NCBI RefSeq assembly: GCF_036057275.1
Contig: NZ_CP107945.1
Coordinates: forward strand, 6,448,001 to 6,512,000
Origin: Streptomyces sp. NBC_00390
GTDB lineage: Bacteria; Actinomycetota; Actinomycetes; Streptomycetales; Streptomycetaceae
DNA length: 64,000 nt
Direction: 5' to 3'
Positions 54,236 through 62,732 of the stretch are shown here, one piece after another. The translations under genes and the position numbers were made by a program. Under the pieces are notes generated by a model. That model worked only from the letters and a program-made list of their open reading frames with translations. It was not told the DNA's origin and searched no databases. Every line of letters begins with the position of its first letter. Positions within the stretch are counted from its first letter, which is position 1.

Positions 54236-54691
54236 GTGGCCGCCGAGAAAGGCGTGGTCCGGTGCTTCTGCCCGGCCTGCCGGGACGGGTACGGCAAGGC
54301 AGGCGCGGACCCGGGCGAGCTGGCCGCGTCCGTGCGGCGTGCGCTGGACCCGGTGTGGCAGGGGGCCGTCCCGCCGGACACCTCGATCGACCGGCTGATC
54401 GGCCCCGGACTGGCCACGGCCACACTGGACTTCCGTGCACACACCGCCCGGACGCTCCAGGAGTCGGCGATCGCTGCGGTGCGTACGGCGGCGCCCGAGG
54501 CCTTCCAGGTCCTGCTGCACGCCGCCGGCCACCGCGAGAGCGTACGGCGGCCGGATGCGCCGCCCGCCGCGCGGTCGGCGCAGGGCCGTGAACCGGGAAT
54601 CGGACGCTGCGACCCGTGCCGCAGGCAGGCACGCCCGGAGGCCGGGTGCGGGCGCCCGGGGACGGCCCGTCGGATCAGGCCGGACCAGTGA
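54236..54691 (+). pseudogene. Remnant of a Streptomyces alanine-rich TIM-barrel-type protein
   Basis: A frame with protein-like composition but no proper start. It contains CFCPACRDGYGKAGADPGELAASVRRALDPVW, then LATATLDFRAHTARTLQESAIAAVRTAAPEAFQVLLHA. A CFCxxC motif, a helical stretch and VLLHA in this order recall the C-terminal half of long actinobacterial proteins of unknown function. The N-terminal half is missing and the tail turns into Arg/Gly-rich nonsense, so I read it as a truncated gene. The minus strand here is shadow. Confidence 0.5.
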
Positions 54692-54854
54692 ACAAAGCCC
54701 CGGTGCCGGGGGACACCTGCCCTGGTTGAAGGGCTACGGGAGAGTGCGGGCCGCCAGGCCCGCGAACCTGCCAGGACCCGGAAGGCAGGCCCCTGGCCTG
54801 CACACGCCGCAGGCCCGCCGGGGCCGGACGCCGGGTGTTGCGTACCCGGGCCGC

Positions 54855-56081
54855 TCAGCTCCAGGTCGAGTCCACCGGCTTCGCCACAGGCCGGCCGGCC
54901 CGGGCCGGCCGCACCAGCGACGCCGCCGTCATCAGGCCCAGCACCCCGATCGCCACCAGGAGCGCCCTGACGTCCAGGAGCGTCACCAAGCCCGCGCCCA
55001 GCGCCAGCGCGAGCGCGTTCGGGGCGTAGATCAGGGTGTTGGCCGTCGCCGCGGCCCGGCCCACCAGCGCGCCGGGCGTCTCCCGCTGCACCGCCGTCAG
55101 CGCGGTGATCAGCACCCACGGCAGGCCCAGCCCGATCGCCGCGCTGCACATCAGTGCCACCGCGTCGTACGGCAGTGCCCGAAGCGCCACCGCTGTCGCG
55201 AAGAGTGCGATGCCCGTCGCGGCGAAGGCCCTCTCCGGCATGCGCCGCAGCAGCGGGCCCGCCAGCAGGCCGCTCAGCACGGAGCCCGCACCCTGCACCG
55301 CGTACAGCACGCCCACGAACGCGGGGGAGTGACCCAGCACCTTGTCGTTCACCGCGAAGATCAGCGCGCCGTTCAGACCCGCCAGGGCCATCACCGCACC
55401 GCCCGCCCACACCAGCGGACGCAAGCCCGGCGAACGCCGCAGATGACGTGCGCCCTCGGCCCAGGCCGTGCGCCGGCCGGCTCCCCGGGCCGCTCCGGGG
55501 CGTTCCTCCCGTACGCGCAGCAGCGCGAAGATCCCGGCCGCCACCGCGAACGTCACCGCGTCCAGCAGTGCCACCGAAGCGCCGCCGAAGCGCGTGAACA
55601 GGGCCGCGCCGACGAGCGGGGCCAGCAGTTTCATGCCCTCGTTCGCCGTCATCCGAAGCCCGTTGAAGTCGCCGAGCAGCCGCGAGTCGACCGCGGAGGC
55701 CACCAGCGCCGCCTCGGCCGCGTCCTGCACCACCCCGCTCGCCCCGTACACGGCCAGCACGACGAACAGGACCCACACGTGATCCGCCGATTCCAGTGCG
55801 AGCAGCGGCAGCAGCAGCGCGGACATCGCGAGGTTCGTCCAGATCAGCAGCGGCCGCCTGCGCACCCGGTCGGCGACCGCTCCCAGCAGTGGCCCGACGA
55901 GCACGGGCGCCCACATGGCGAACGTCGTCAGCGCCGCCAGACTGTCGGAGCCGGTCAGTGACTTGACCCAGACGCCGGCCGCCAGCCACATCGCCGACGT
56001 GCCGAAGCCCGAGACGACCACCCCGGACAGATACAGCCCCGCGTTGCGGTCACGCAGTACCGCCCCCGCCGCCCAGCGCAC
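54855..56081 (-). CDS. MFS transporter
   Basis: 408 residues, about 12 transmembrane helices. MFS loop signature GAVADRVRRRPLLI between helices 2 and 3; a charged cytoplasmic loop RVREERPGAARGAGRRTAW separates the halves, and the second half has LLRRMPERAFAATG. GTG 56081 follows GGAGGCGGGACGGGC. It resembles the multidrug or macrolide efflux branch. It lies next to the P450 operon but is separated from it by 138 bases, so a role in export of that pathway's product is possible, not shown. Confidence 0.78.
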   Translation of the reverse strand: MRWAAGAVLRDRNAGLYLSGVVVSGFGTSAMWLAAGVWVKSLTGSDSLAALTTFAMWAPVLVGPLLGAVADRVRRRPLLIWTNLAMSALLLPLLALESADHVWVLFVVLAVYGASGVVQDAAEAALVASAVDSRLLGDFNGLRMTANEGMKLLAPLVGAALFTRFGGASVALLDAVTFAVAAGIFALLRVREERPGAARGAGRRTAWAEGARHLRRSPGLRPLVWAGGAVMALAGLNGALIFAVNDKVLGHSPAFVGVLYAVQGAGSVLSGLLAGPLLRRMPERAFAATGIALFATAVALRALPYDAVALMCSAAIGLGLPWVLITALTAVQRETPGALVGRAAATANTLIYAPNALALALGAGLVTLLDVRALLVAIGVLGLMTAASLVRPARAGRPVAKPVDSTWS

Positions 56082-56219
56082 GCCCGTCCCGCCTCCCCGA
56101 CCCGGTCCTGTTCACCGTAAGGACCGTGCCATCTGAGGAGTGCCGGAGGGATCGGGCAGTTGACCTAGGTGTATCGCCTTGTGAGGTGGGGACGCGCACA
56201 GGCCGGCGGAGGGCAGTGG

Positions 56220-56903
56220 TCAATCGATGACGGCATCGGTCACCGTCGCGTCCGCCGGCGCCCGTACCGCGTTCGCCACGACGTCGGCGACCGATTCCGG
56301 CCGAAGGAACTGATCGGGGCGGTACTCCTGGCCCGCCCGTTCAGCTGCCTTGCGCTGCAGGTCGGTGTCGGTCGGGCCGGGGTGGATCGAGGTCACTCGG
56401 ACTCCGTTGGGTTTCTCCTCGGCCTGAAGGGCGTCTGCGAACGCCCGCAACGCGTACTTGCTGGCGGCGTAGGGGCCGCGGTTCGACTTGATCCGGAGTC
56501 CGGAACCCGCGTTGATCAGCACCACATGTCCCCGGCCCTGGCGGAGGGACGGCAGAAGCAGCCGGGTGAGTTCGGCGGCCGAGAAGAGGTTGACCGCGAA
56601 GATGCGTTGCCACACTTCCGGTGAGGCATCGGCGATCGTGCCGGGCTCGGCGACGGCGGCGTTGTGCACGAGAACGTCGAGACGATCGATGTCCGCCGTG
56701 ACCCCGGCGATCTTGCCGGGGTGTGCCAGATCGACCACCCATGGACGGGCCTTTCCCGGCAGGTCGCGGGCGAGCGCCTCCAGCGACCTGGCATCGCGGC
56801 CGCCGAGCAGTACATCGTGAGTGGGCGCGAGTGCGCGGGCGATGGCCGCCCCGATGCCCCGGGAGGCACCTGTCACCAGTGCGCGGGGTCGTGGATCTGT
56901 CAT
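56220..56903 (-). CDS. Short-chain dehydrogenase/reductase
   Basis: 227 residues. Cofactor motif TGASRGIG (about 10-17), NNAG-equivalent HNAAVAEPG, catalytic Ser in LINAGSG, and the YxxxK pair in YAASKYALRAFADAL. The Rossmann strand ends in GRDARS, which favours NADP(H). ATG 56903 overlaps the P450 stop by 4 bases, making it the last gene of the P450-JAMM-P450-SDR operon. Substrate unknown. Confidence 0.88.
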   Translation of the reverse strand: MTDPRPRALVTGASRGIGAAIARALAPTHDVLLGGRDARSLEALARDLPGKARPWVVDLAHPGKIAGVTADIDRLDVLVHNAAVAEPGTIADASPEVWQRIFAVNLFSAAELTRLLLPSLRQGRGHVVLINAGSGLRIKSNRGPYAASKYALRAFADALQAEEKPNGVRVTSIHPGPTDTDLQRKAAERAGQEYRPDQFLRPESVADVVANAVRAPADATVTDAVID

Positions 56904-58183
56904 GGCGTAGCACCTCGCAGAACGGGCCGGAAGGTTACCGGGAGGCTTGTCAGCCCACGCATGAACCGGCTGTGTCCCCAGGTCAATTCGGAGGGATCGA
57001 CCGCGAGCGCCAGTTCGTCGCAGCGTTCCAGGAGGGTGCGGAGCGCGATCGTGCCCTCCGCTCTGCCGAGCGGCGCGCCGAGGCAGTGGTGGATCCCGTG
57101 CCCGAACGCGAGGTGCCCTCGGCTGTCGCGGAGGATGTCGAACCGGTCGGGCTCGGCGAAGCGGTCCGGATCCCGGTTACCGGCGCCGTAGGAGAGCAGC
57201 ACGGCCTCTCCGCCCCCGGGAACGGTCACTCCTCCGATCTGTATGTCGCAGGTCGTGAACCTCAGGACGGGCGCCATTTTGATGGGGCCGTTGTAGCGCA
57301 GGATCTCTTCGACCGCCTGCCACATGAGGTGCGGCTCCCTGCGGAGCAACTCCAGCTGCTCAGGATGTTCCAGCAACGCCAGAACACCGCTGCCGATGAG
57401 ATTGGCGGTCGTCTCGAAACCGGCCACCAGGAGGAGGAAGGACATGCTGATCACCTCGTCCTCCTCGTGATCGGCCTCGAGGAGCCGCCCCAGCAGGTCT
57501 TCGGAGCCGGAGGGGCAATTCCTCTTCGCCTTCAGAAGTCCGGTGAGGCAGTCCCGCATCTCGGAGGCGGCATGGGGCATGCGGCTGTCGTCGCCCTCGC
57601 TCATCTCCACGTAGACGCCGGCCAGCCGCGCAAAGGTGTCCCGTTCCTCGGCAGGTACGCCCAGTACCTCCGATATGACCGTGAGCGGCAGACGCTTTGC
57701 GAAGTCGGTGATGACATCGAGGCGCCCCAGCGGAAGGAACGGGGCAATGAGCTCGTCGGTGATCTCCTGGATGCGTGGACGCAGGGCTTCGATACGGCCC
57801 GGTGTGAACTCACCTGCCACCAGCGCACGCAGTCTGGTGTGGTCCGGGGGGTCGCTGCGGAGCATGTTGCGCGTGACGGTATAGGTTTCGCCGGCGAACA
57901 CCCACGGCACGGACTGCGCCGCCCGGTTGCAGCGCCGCGGATCGTTGCTCAACCGTGGATCCCTGCTTGCTGTCCGGATGTCCTCATGGCGTGTGACCAG
58001 CCACACGGGAGCGCCGGCGAACACCACGCGCCGTACAGGCCCTTCGGCCCGGAGCTGCGCGAGCAGCGGATACGGGGCGTCGACGTAGCTCTTCTGCTCC
58101 ATGAGGTCGGTGACGCCGTCGGCGGTCGTCCGGTCGTGCGGCATGCGGCAAGAGACGGCTCTGTCGGCCTGTTCGGCATTCAC
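56900..58183 (-). CDS. Cytochrome P450 (first, downstream copy)
   Basis: 427 residues from GTG 58183, with GGGAGG four bases upstream. The I-helix LLLVAGFETTANLIG has the usual acidic-Thr pair, the K-helix ExxR is EEILR, and the haem Cys is C367 in FGHGIHHCLGAPLGR. It belongs to the bacterial class I type and needs an external ferredoxin, which is not encoded here. It overlaps the JAMM gene by 4 bases at its start and the SDR at its end. Substrate not predictable. Confidence 0.92.
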   Translation of the reverse strand: MNAEQADRAVSCRMPHDRTTADGVTDLMEQKSYVDAPYPLLAQLRAEGPVRRVVFAGAPVWLVTRHEDIRTASRDPRLSNDPRRCNRAAQSVPWVFAGETYTVTRNMLRSDPPDHTRLRALVAGEFTPGRIEALRPRIQEITDELIAPFLPLGRLDVITDFAKRLPLTVISEVLGVPAEERDTFARLAGVYVEMSEGDDSRMPHAASEMRDCLTGLLKAKRNCPSGSEDLLGRLLEADHEEDEVISMSFLLLVAGFETTANLIGSGVLALLEHPEQLELLRREPHLMWQAVEEILRYNGPIKMAPVLRFTTCDIQIGGVTVPGGGEAVLLSYGAGNRDPDRFAEPDRFDILRDSRGHLAFGHGIHHCLGAPLGRAEGTIALRTLLERCDELALAVDPSELTWGHSRFMRGLTSLPVTFRPVLRGATP

Positions 58184-58857
58184 GGGTCCTCCCTGTACGG
58201 CGGAGTCGCTTGTGTCCGGTGAACTCGTGTGTGACCGGGCAGCGCCAGGCGCACCGGCAACGCGTCGCAATGGGGGTCCGAGGGGTCGGCCGTACGTGGA
58301 GTCCAGGCGCCCCATGAGTGATAGATGCTGCTGTTCCGCCGCTCCAGGTAGCAGATGAGATTGATCGGCCACCCGGTATTGACGAAGACGTACTTGTCCA
58401 TCCGCGTCGGGTGCTCGCTCAGCGGCGACCCGTTGCCGCCAGGAGAGTCGATGTTGTGCCAGTCGGGGTGGAGGTGTATCGACCCGAGAATGTCGAGTCC
58501 GTCCAATTCGGCGTCCCGCATGATACGGAGCAGGTCGGTGGAATCGCACCAGTAGCCACGATGGGGGTTCTCGTATGCCGTTCCGAAACAAGGAACTATG
58601 GATTCCGAGAATTCTCCCAGGGCCGCGCTGTCGGTGGCCCGGACGTTACGGCCGAATTCGACGCGCTCGACGCGGGCGCTGTCGCCCCGCAGGCAACCGA
58701 CGAGCACGCCGAAGCAGGGGTAGGGAAAGCCCGGCTTGATCGCTCCATAGACACGAAGTGCGGCGTCGAGGAACGTGGAGCAGGCGGCACTCTCAAGGAA
58801 GACGTCCACGCTGTCCGCGTGTCCGTCGGGACGGGGACCGCCACCGATCGCCACCAT
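58180..58857 (-). CDS. JAMM/Mov34-type metalloprotease-like protein
   Basis: 225 residues. After a strand-rich first half (CFGVLVGCLRGD; VERVEFGRNV) it has HLHPDWHNID, the H-x-H-P core of JAMM zinc isopeptidases, followed by SPLSEHPTRMDKYVFVN, which probably supplies the Ser and Asp ligands though the spacing differs from the canonical S-x2-D. Bacterial JAMM proteins release carrier-bound sulphur or amino acids in some biosynthetic routes. It starts at ATG 58857, one base inside the upstream P450 stop. Confidence 0.75.
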   Translation of the reverse strand: MVAIGGGPRPDGHADSVDVFLESAACSTFLDAALRVYGAIKPGFPYPCFGVLVGCLRGDSARVERVEFGRNVRATDSAALGEFSESIVPCFGTAYENPHRGYWCDSTDLLRIMRDAELDGLDILGSIHLHPDWHNIDSPGGNGSPLSEHPTRMDKYVFVNTGWPINLICYLERRNSSIYHSWGAWTPRTADPSDPHCDALPVRLALPGHTRVHRTQATPPYREDP

Positions 58858-60050
58858 CAGCGCTCCACGCGTACGACGGGAACAGAAGTGAACCCGCGCA
58901 ACCGTCCGAGACGCTGCACAGGTTGCCGCGCAGGCGCGAGATCCGGGAGGCGCCGCCGTAGCCGCCGAAGCACCATCGACATCTCCAGGTGGACCAGTTC
59001 GGCGCCGAGGCAGTGATGCGCACCTCCGCCGAAGCTCAAGTGACGTGCCCCGTCGCGCCCCGGCCGGAATTCATCCGGCCAGGGGAACATGCCGGGATCC
59101 CGGTTGGCGGCACCCAGCACCGGCCAGACCTGCGCTCCCGCGGGTACCGTCACACCGCTGAGGACCACCGCCCTCGTGGGGATCCGGGGGGCGGGCGTGA
59201 ACTGTACGGGCGCGTCGTAGCGGAGCACCTCGTCGACGAACATCCGAGCGCCGGCAGGGCCGTCCAGGAAGACCGCCCTCTCGGGGTGGCGCATCATCAG
59301 GACGATCCCGGTCTCGATCCCCGCAGCGATCTGCGGGTACCCCGCGACCATGAGTCCCGTGAGAATGCTGACCAGTTCGTCATGAGGCAGGGCCTGCGGA
59401 CAGTCGGTGTGCGCGCGGACGAGTTCGGACGTCAGATCGTCGCCAGGCGCGCGGCGCCGCCGGACCACTTCCGCCTGGAGGTAGTCGGTGAGCTGCCGCA
59501 TCGCCTCAGCACCGCCACAGCCCTGTCCGGGCAACGGCCCTGAGGTGGGGAAGATGTCGGCGACGAGTCTCGACACGAGGTCCCGGTCGGCCGGCGGCAA
59601 TCCCAGCAAGTGCATGATCGTGTCGCGGGGAACGGCCTCGGCGAGTGCGGTCATGTCGGCGACGCCGTGGCGGAGAGTCTCCACCACAGGGGCGAGCAGC
59701 TGGTCGCAGAGTCCGCCGAGCCACGTCTGCTGACGTCGCACATGCTCGACGAATCGCCTGGCCACCGCGGTGCGCATTCTGGTGTGCCGGGGTGGGTTCT
59801 GGGAGCTCATGACGCGTGACAGCACGGGCGCCGCACGGTCCGCCTTCCCACCAAAGGGCCTGTGTGCGCCCGGCGCCAGGAAACACTCGCGTTCGGTCAG
59901 AACACGCTGACAGTCCGTGTAACGGGTCAGCAGGTAGGAGCCTGTCCCGCACAGGTACACCGGTTCCGTCGCGCGCAGTCGCTCATAGACGGGATACGGG
60001 TCGCCGGAGTGGACATCTGTGAGGGCGTCGGTGGAGCCGATGGTTCCCAT
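58857..60050 (-). CDS. Cytochrome P450 (second, first gene of the operon)
   Basis: 397 residues from ATG 60050 (AGAGG site); the same frame is open 88 codons upstream, where it runs through the repeats. Haem Cys C347 in SFGGGAHHCLGAEL and the K-helix VDEVLRYD are normal. In the I-helix, LMVAGYPQIAAGIETG replaces the usual AG-x-(D/E)-T, so the proton-relay Thr appears to be absent or shifted. Such P450s often depend on substrate-assisted oxygen activation or catalyse coupling. First gene of the coupled operon. Confidence 0.9.
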   Translation of the reverse strand: MGTIGSTDALTDVHSGDPYPVYERLRATEPVYLCGTGSYLLTRYTDCQRVLTERECFLAPGAHRPFGGKADRAAPVLSRVMSSQNPPRHTRMRTAVARRFVEHVRRQQTWLGGLCDQLLAPVVETLRHGVADMTALAEAVPRDTIMHLLGLPPADRDLVSRLVADIFPTSGPLPGQGCGGAEAMRQLTDYLQAEVVRRRRAPGDDLTSELVRAHTDCPQALPHDELVSILTGLMVAGYPQIAAGIETGIVLMMRHPERAVFLDGPAGARMFVDEVLRYDAPVQFTPAPRIPTRAVVLSGVTVPAGAQVWPVLGAANRDPGMFPWPDEFRPGRDGARHLSFGGGAHHCLGAELVHLEMSMVLRRLRRRLPDLAPARQPVQRLGRLRGFTSVPVVRVER

Positions 60051-60093
60051 GGCGTCAACCTCTCGCGGTGAGTGCGGTTGTAGCCCGGCCATT

Positions 60094-60140
60094 CCTTGTC
60101 CGATGGGACGGAGGTCCCCTTGCGTGGTGGAACGGAGGTC
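60094..60140. repeat. Tandem 24-base direct repeats upstream of the P450 operon
   Basis: Units 60094-60116 and 60118-60140 share 18 of 23 positions; both begin CCTTG and end ACGGAGGTC. They end 44 bases before the P450 start on the minus strand, a fitting place for an activator or repressor. Confidence 0.7.
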
Positions 60141-60162
60141 TCGCGTCAGCCCACCACCATTG

Positions 60163-60227
60163 ACCACTCCAATCGGGTGAATCGCGACTTGGGACACAGC
60201 AGGATTGCTCCGAACGGGTGAGTCGCG
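60163..60227. repeat. Second direct repeat pair upstream of the P450 operon
   Basis: Units 60163-60186 and 60204-60227 agree at 18 of 24 positions, sharing CTCC, CGGGTGA and TCGCG. They are 41 bases, about four helical turns, apart, as for two operators bound on the same face of DNA. Confidence 0.65.
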
Positions 60228-60370
60228 TTTCGTCGGAGGGGCTGGTGGCGGGGGCCTGGACGTCCGGTGGAGAAGTGGGCCGGGTGGCTGGTCACGCAGC
60301 CAGGCCGGTGCCACCCTCCCCTCAACAGCGCAGCAGCCGAGTGTGCCCGCCTGCTACGAGAAGGATCACC

Positions 60371-60394
60371 ATGCGTAACACTCGCGTGATCTGA
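60371..60394 (+). CDS. Possible 7-residue leader ORF before the permease
   Basis: ATG CGT ... TGA encodes MRNTRVI and has a GAAGGA ribosome site at correct distance. It ends 63 bases before the permease start. It may be a leader peptide for translation-linked control, or chance. Confidence 0.3.
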   Translation: MRNTRVI

Positions 60395-60457
60395 AGTGGC
60401 CTTCCCGGGGGCACAATCCAGCTACTCGTTGCCCGGATCGAGCCGCCGAGGAGCGGA

Positions 60458-61864
60458 ATGACAGCCAAGATCGACCATTTCTTCCAGGTCAGCGCCCGGG
60501 GTTCGACCTACGCCCGTGAGATCCGAGGCGGCTTCGCCACGTTCTTCACGATGGCCTACATCCTGGTCCTCAACCCGATCATCCTCAGCAGCACCACCGA
60601 CAAGTTCGGCAACAGGCTCTCCGACGTCGAAGTGGCCACCGTCACCGCCCTGGTGGCCGCCGTGATGACCGCGATCATGGGACTCGGCGGCAATCTGCCC
60701 CTCGCCGTCGCCGCCGGCCTCGGTCTCAACGCCGTCGTCGCCTTCCAGATCGCGCCCCTGATGAGCTGGCCGGACGCGATGGGCCTGATCGTCATCGAGG
60801 GCCTGCTCATCTGCGTCCTGGTCGTCACCGGGCTGCGTGAGGCCGTCATGCACGCGATCCCCCCGTCGCTCAAGCAGGCCATCAGCGTGGGCATCGGCGT
60901 GTTCATCGCGTTCATCGGCTTCATCGACGCGGGCTTCGCCACCCGGATCCCCGGCGAGCAGGGCACCGTCCCCGTTCAGCTCGGCCTGAACGGGCAGTTG
61001 TCCGGCTGGCCGGTCCTGGTCTTCTGCATCGGCGTACTGCTCACCATCTCCTTGATGGCCCGCAGGACGCGCGGCGCGATCCTCGTCTCCATCGTCGTCA
61101 CGACCGTCCTGGCCATCGTCGTCAACGAGATCGCCACCATCGACCCGCGTGCCTGGGGACTGACCGTCCCTGCCGTACCCGAGAGCGTCGTGGCCGCACC
61201 CGAGTTCGGTCTCGTCGGAGCCTTCAGCCTTTTCGGCGCGTTCGAGCAGGTCGGTGTCATCACCATCGTGCTGCTCGTCTTCACGCTGCTCCTCAGCGAC
61301 TTCTTCGACACCATGGGCACGGTCGTCGGCGTCTCCAACGAGGCCGGCCTCCTCGACGAGAAAGGCGATGTCCCCAACCTCGGCCGCGTCCTGCTGATCG
61401 ACGGCGCCGCCGCCGTGGCGGGCGGTGCGGCCTCGGCGTCGTCCAACACCTCGTACATCGAGTCGGCGGCCGGGGTGGGCGAAGGCGCCCGCACCGGGCT
61501 CGCGTCCGTGGTCACCGGCGCCCTGTTCGCCCTTGCGCTCTTCCTCACCCCGCTCGCCACCGTCGTCCCCGCCCAGGCCGCCGCCCCGGCGCTGGTCGCC
61601 GTCGGCTTCCTGCTGATGGCACAGGTGCGGCACATCGACTGGGAGCGGTACGAGGTCGCCATCCCCGCCTTCCTCACGATCGTCGTGATGCCGTTCACGT
61701 ACTCCATCACCAACGGCATCGGCGCGGGTTTCATCGCCTACGTCGTCATCAAGACCGTGCTGGGCAAGGCGCGTGAGGTGCACTGGCTGCTGTGGGGCAC
61801 TGCGGCGCTGTTCCTCGTCTACTTCGCCATCGACCCCGTCGAGCAGCTGTTCGGCGTCAAGTAG
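60458..61864 (+). CDS. NCS2-family purine permease (AzgA-like)
   Basis: 468 residues with 12-14 hydrophobic segments. N-terminal EIRGGFATFFTMAYILVLNP and the downstream LSDFFDTMGTVVGVSNEAG and SSNTSYIESAAGVGEGARTG signatures are those of the AzgA branch (adenine, guanine, hypoxanthine uptake with protons). A GAGGAGCGG site precedes ATG 60458. It is a single gene ended by a strong hairpin. Purine specificity is inferred from the subfamily. Confidence 0.92.
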   Translation: MTAKIDHFFQVSARGSTYAREIRGGFATFFTMAYILVLNPIILSSTTDKFGNRLSDVEVATVTALVAAVMTAIMGLGGNLPLAVAAGLGLNAVVAFQIAPLMSWPDAMGLIVIEGLLICVLVVTGLREAVMHAIPPSLKQAISVGIGVFIAFIGFIDAGFATRIPGEQGTVPVQLGLNGQLSGWPVLVFCIGVLLTISLMARRTRGAILVSIVVTTVLAIVVNEIATIDPRAWGLTVPAVPESVVAAPEFGLVGAFSLFGAFEQVGVITIVLLVFTLLLSDFFDTMGTVVGVSNEAGLLDEKGDVPNLGRVLLIDGAAAVAGGAASASSNTSYIESAAGVGEGARTGLASVVTGALFALALFLTPLATVVPAQAAAPALVAVGFLLMAQVRHIDWERYEVAIPAFLTIVVMPFTYSITNGIGAGFIAYVVIKTVLGKAREVHWLLWGTAALFLVYFAIDPVEQLFGVK

Positions 61865-61891
61865 CGTTCCTCGCACCGGAGACGGCGCGCA

Positions 61892-61914
61892 GTGCGGCGC
61901 GGGCCGCGCCGCAC
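61892..61914. terminator. Bidirectional terminator after the permease
   Basis: Perfect 10-bp stem GTGCGGCGCG/CGCGCCGCAC with a 3-base loop between convergent genes. Confidence 0.85.
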
Positions 61915-61940
61915 GGGACCACCGCCGGCACTCGAGCCGT

Positions 61941-62684
61941 TCAGCCGTACATCTGCGCGACCCGTTCGGCGACCGGGAACGTGCACTCGCACTCGGGGCA
62001 GGTCGCGCGCCCGAAGAGATACGTCAGCCCCTCGGCGACCTTCTGCTGCCCGGACTCACGGGCCATGGTGTGCAGCCGCCGCGCGACCCCGGTCAGCCGG
62101 GCCGGGTCCGCGGGGTACAGCGCCGCCTTGGCCGGATCCTCCTCGGTCACATGGTCGCCCGCGGCGGCGAAGCAGCCGTACGAGCCGAACGTGACGAACA
62201 ACCCCGCCGCGCAGTCCGGGCAGTCGAGCTCGTACTCCTCCTGGAACACGCCCTCCAGGCACTCGGACCAGACGGGCACTCCCTCGAACGCGAGCACACA
62301 CTGCAGCAGATACACGAAGCCGGCGGCGTCGTCCTTCGGGACCTGAGCCAGACAGGCGCGGGCGACCGGCAGCAACTCGGCGATCTCGGCGCCGTGCCGC
62401 TCGCGGCGGTCCGCGTCCGCGGCGGCGACGATCAGGCCCGCCATCAGCACCGCCTCGGCCGGCTCGCCCGGAGCGCGGCCCCTCGCGATGTCGGTGAGCT
62501 GCGGCAGCGCCGCGTAACTCGCCTCGTACACCGAGCCCTGGTGGCACAGCGCCGACCACAGGTCGCTCCACACCTCACTGTCCTGCTCCCGGCCGCGGCC
62601 GAGGCAGGCGAAGAGGCCGGGTATGTTCGCGGCCGAGCCGTACGCGTGCGTGAGCTGCGACCAGTCGGTCGCGGAGGCTGTCAT
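61941..62684 (-). CDS. Hypothetical protein with two CxxC pairs
   Basis: 247 residues from ATG 62684; a CAGAAT hexamer ends seven bases upstream, consistent with a leaderless start. The body is made of Ala-rich helices (VYEASYAALPQLTDIARG; VLMAGLIVAAADADRR), like a HEAT-type repeat. One CxxC pair is in ELDCPDCAAGLF, the other in RATCPECECTFP near the C-terminus, so zinc binding is likely. I recall such proteins as unknowns in streptomycetes. Soluble; function unknown. Confidence 0.7.
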   Translation of the reverse strand: MTASATDWSQLTHAYGSAANIPGLFACLGRGREQDSEVWSDLWSALCHQGSVYEASYAALPQLTDIARGRAPGEPAEAVLMAGLIVAAADADRRERHGAEIAELLPVARACLAQVPKDDAAGFVYLLQCVLAFEGVPVWSECLEGVFQEEYELDCPDCAAGLFVTFGSYGCFAAAGDHVTEEDPAKAALYPADPARLTGVARRLHTMARESGQQKVAEGLTYLFGRATCPECECTFPVAERVAQMYG

Positions 62685-62732
62685 GGCGTGCATTCTGGCA
62701 GCGGCCACCGACGACGAAGCCTCGCGAAGCCC

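Larger units (their letters stand above)
60051..60457. other. Divergent region between the P450 operon and the NCS2 permease
   Basis: 407 bases without a long gene. On the P450 side it contains two sets of direct repeats (listed separately); on the permease side it contains a 7-codon ORF. Promoters for both units must lie here, but no clear -35/-10 pair was recognised. Confidence 0.6.

Noticed and set aside
60094..60227. CRISPR-like repeat array
   Set aside because: Only two pairs of imperfect repeats with almost no spacer in the first pair, and no cas genes in the window.
60371..60394. Precursor of a biarylitide-type minimal RiPP for the nearby P450s
   Set aside because: MRNTRVI lacks the aromatic pair of known MRYYH-type precursors, is on the opposite strand, and belongs with the permease transcript.
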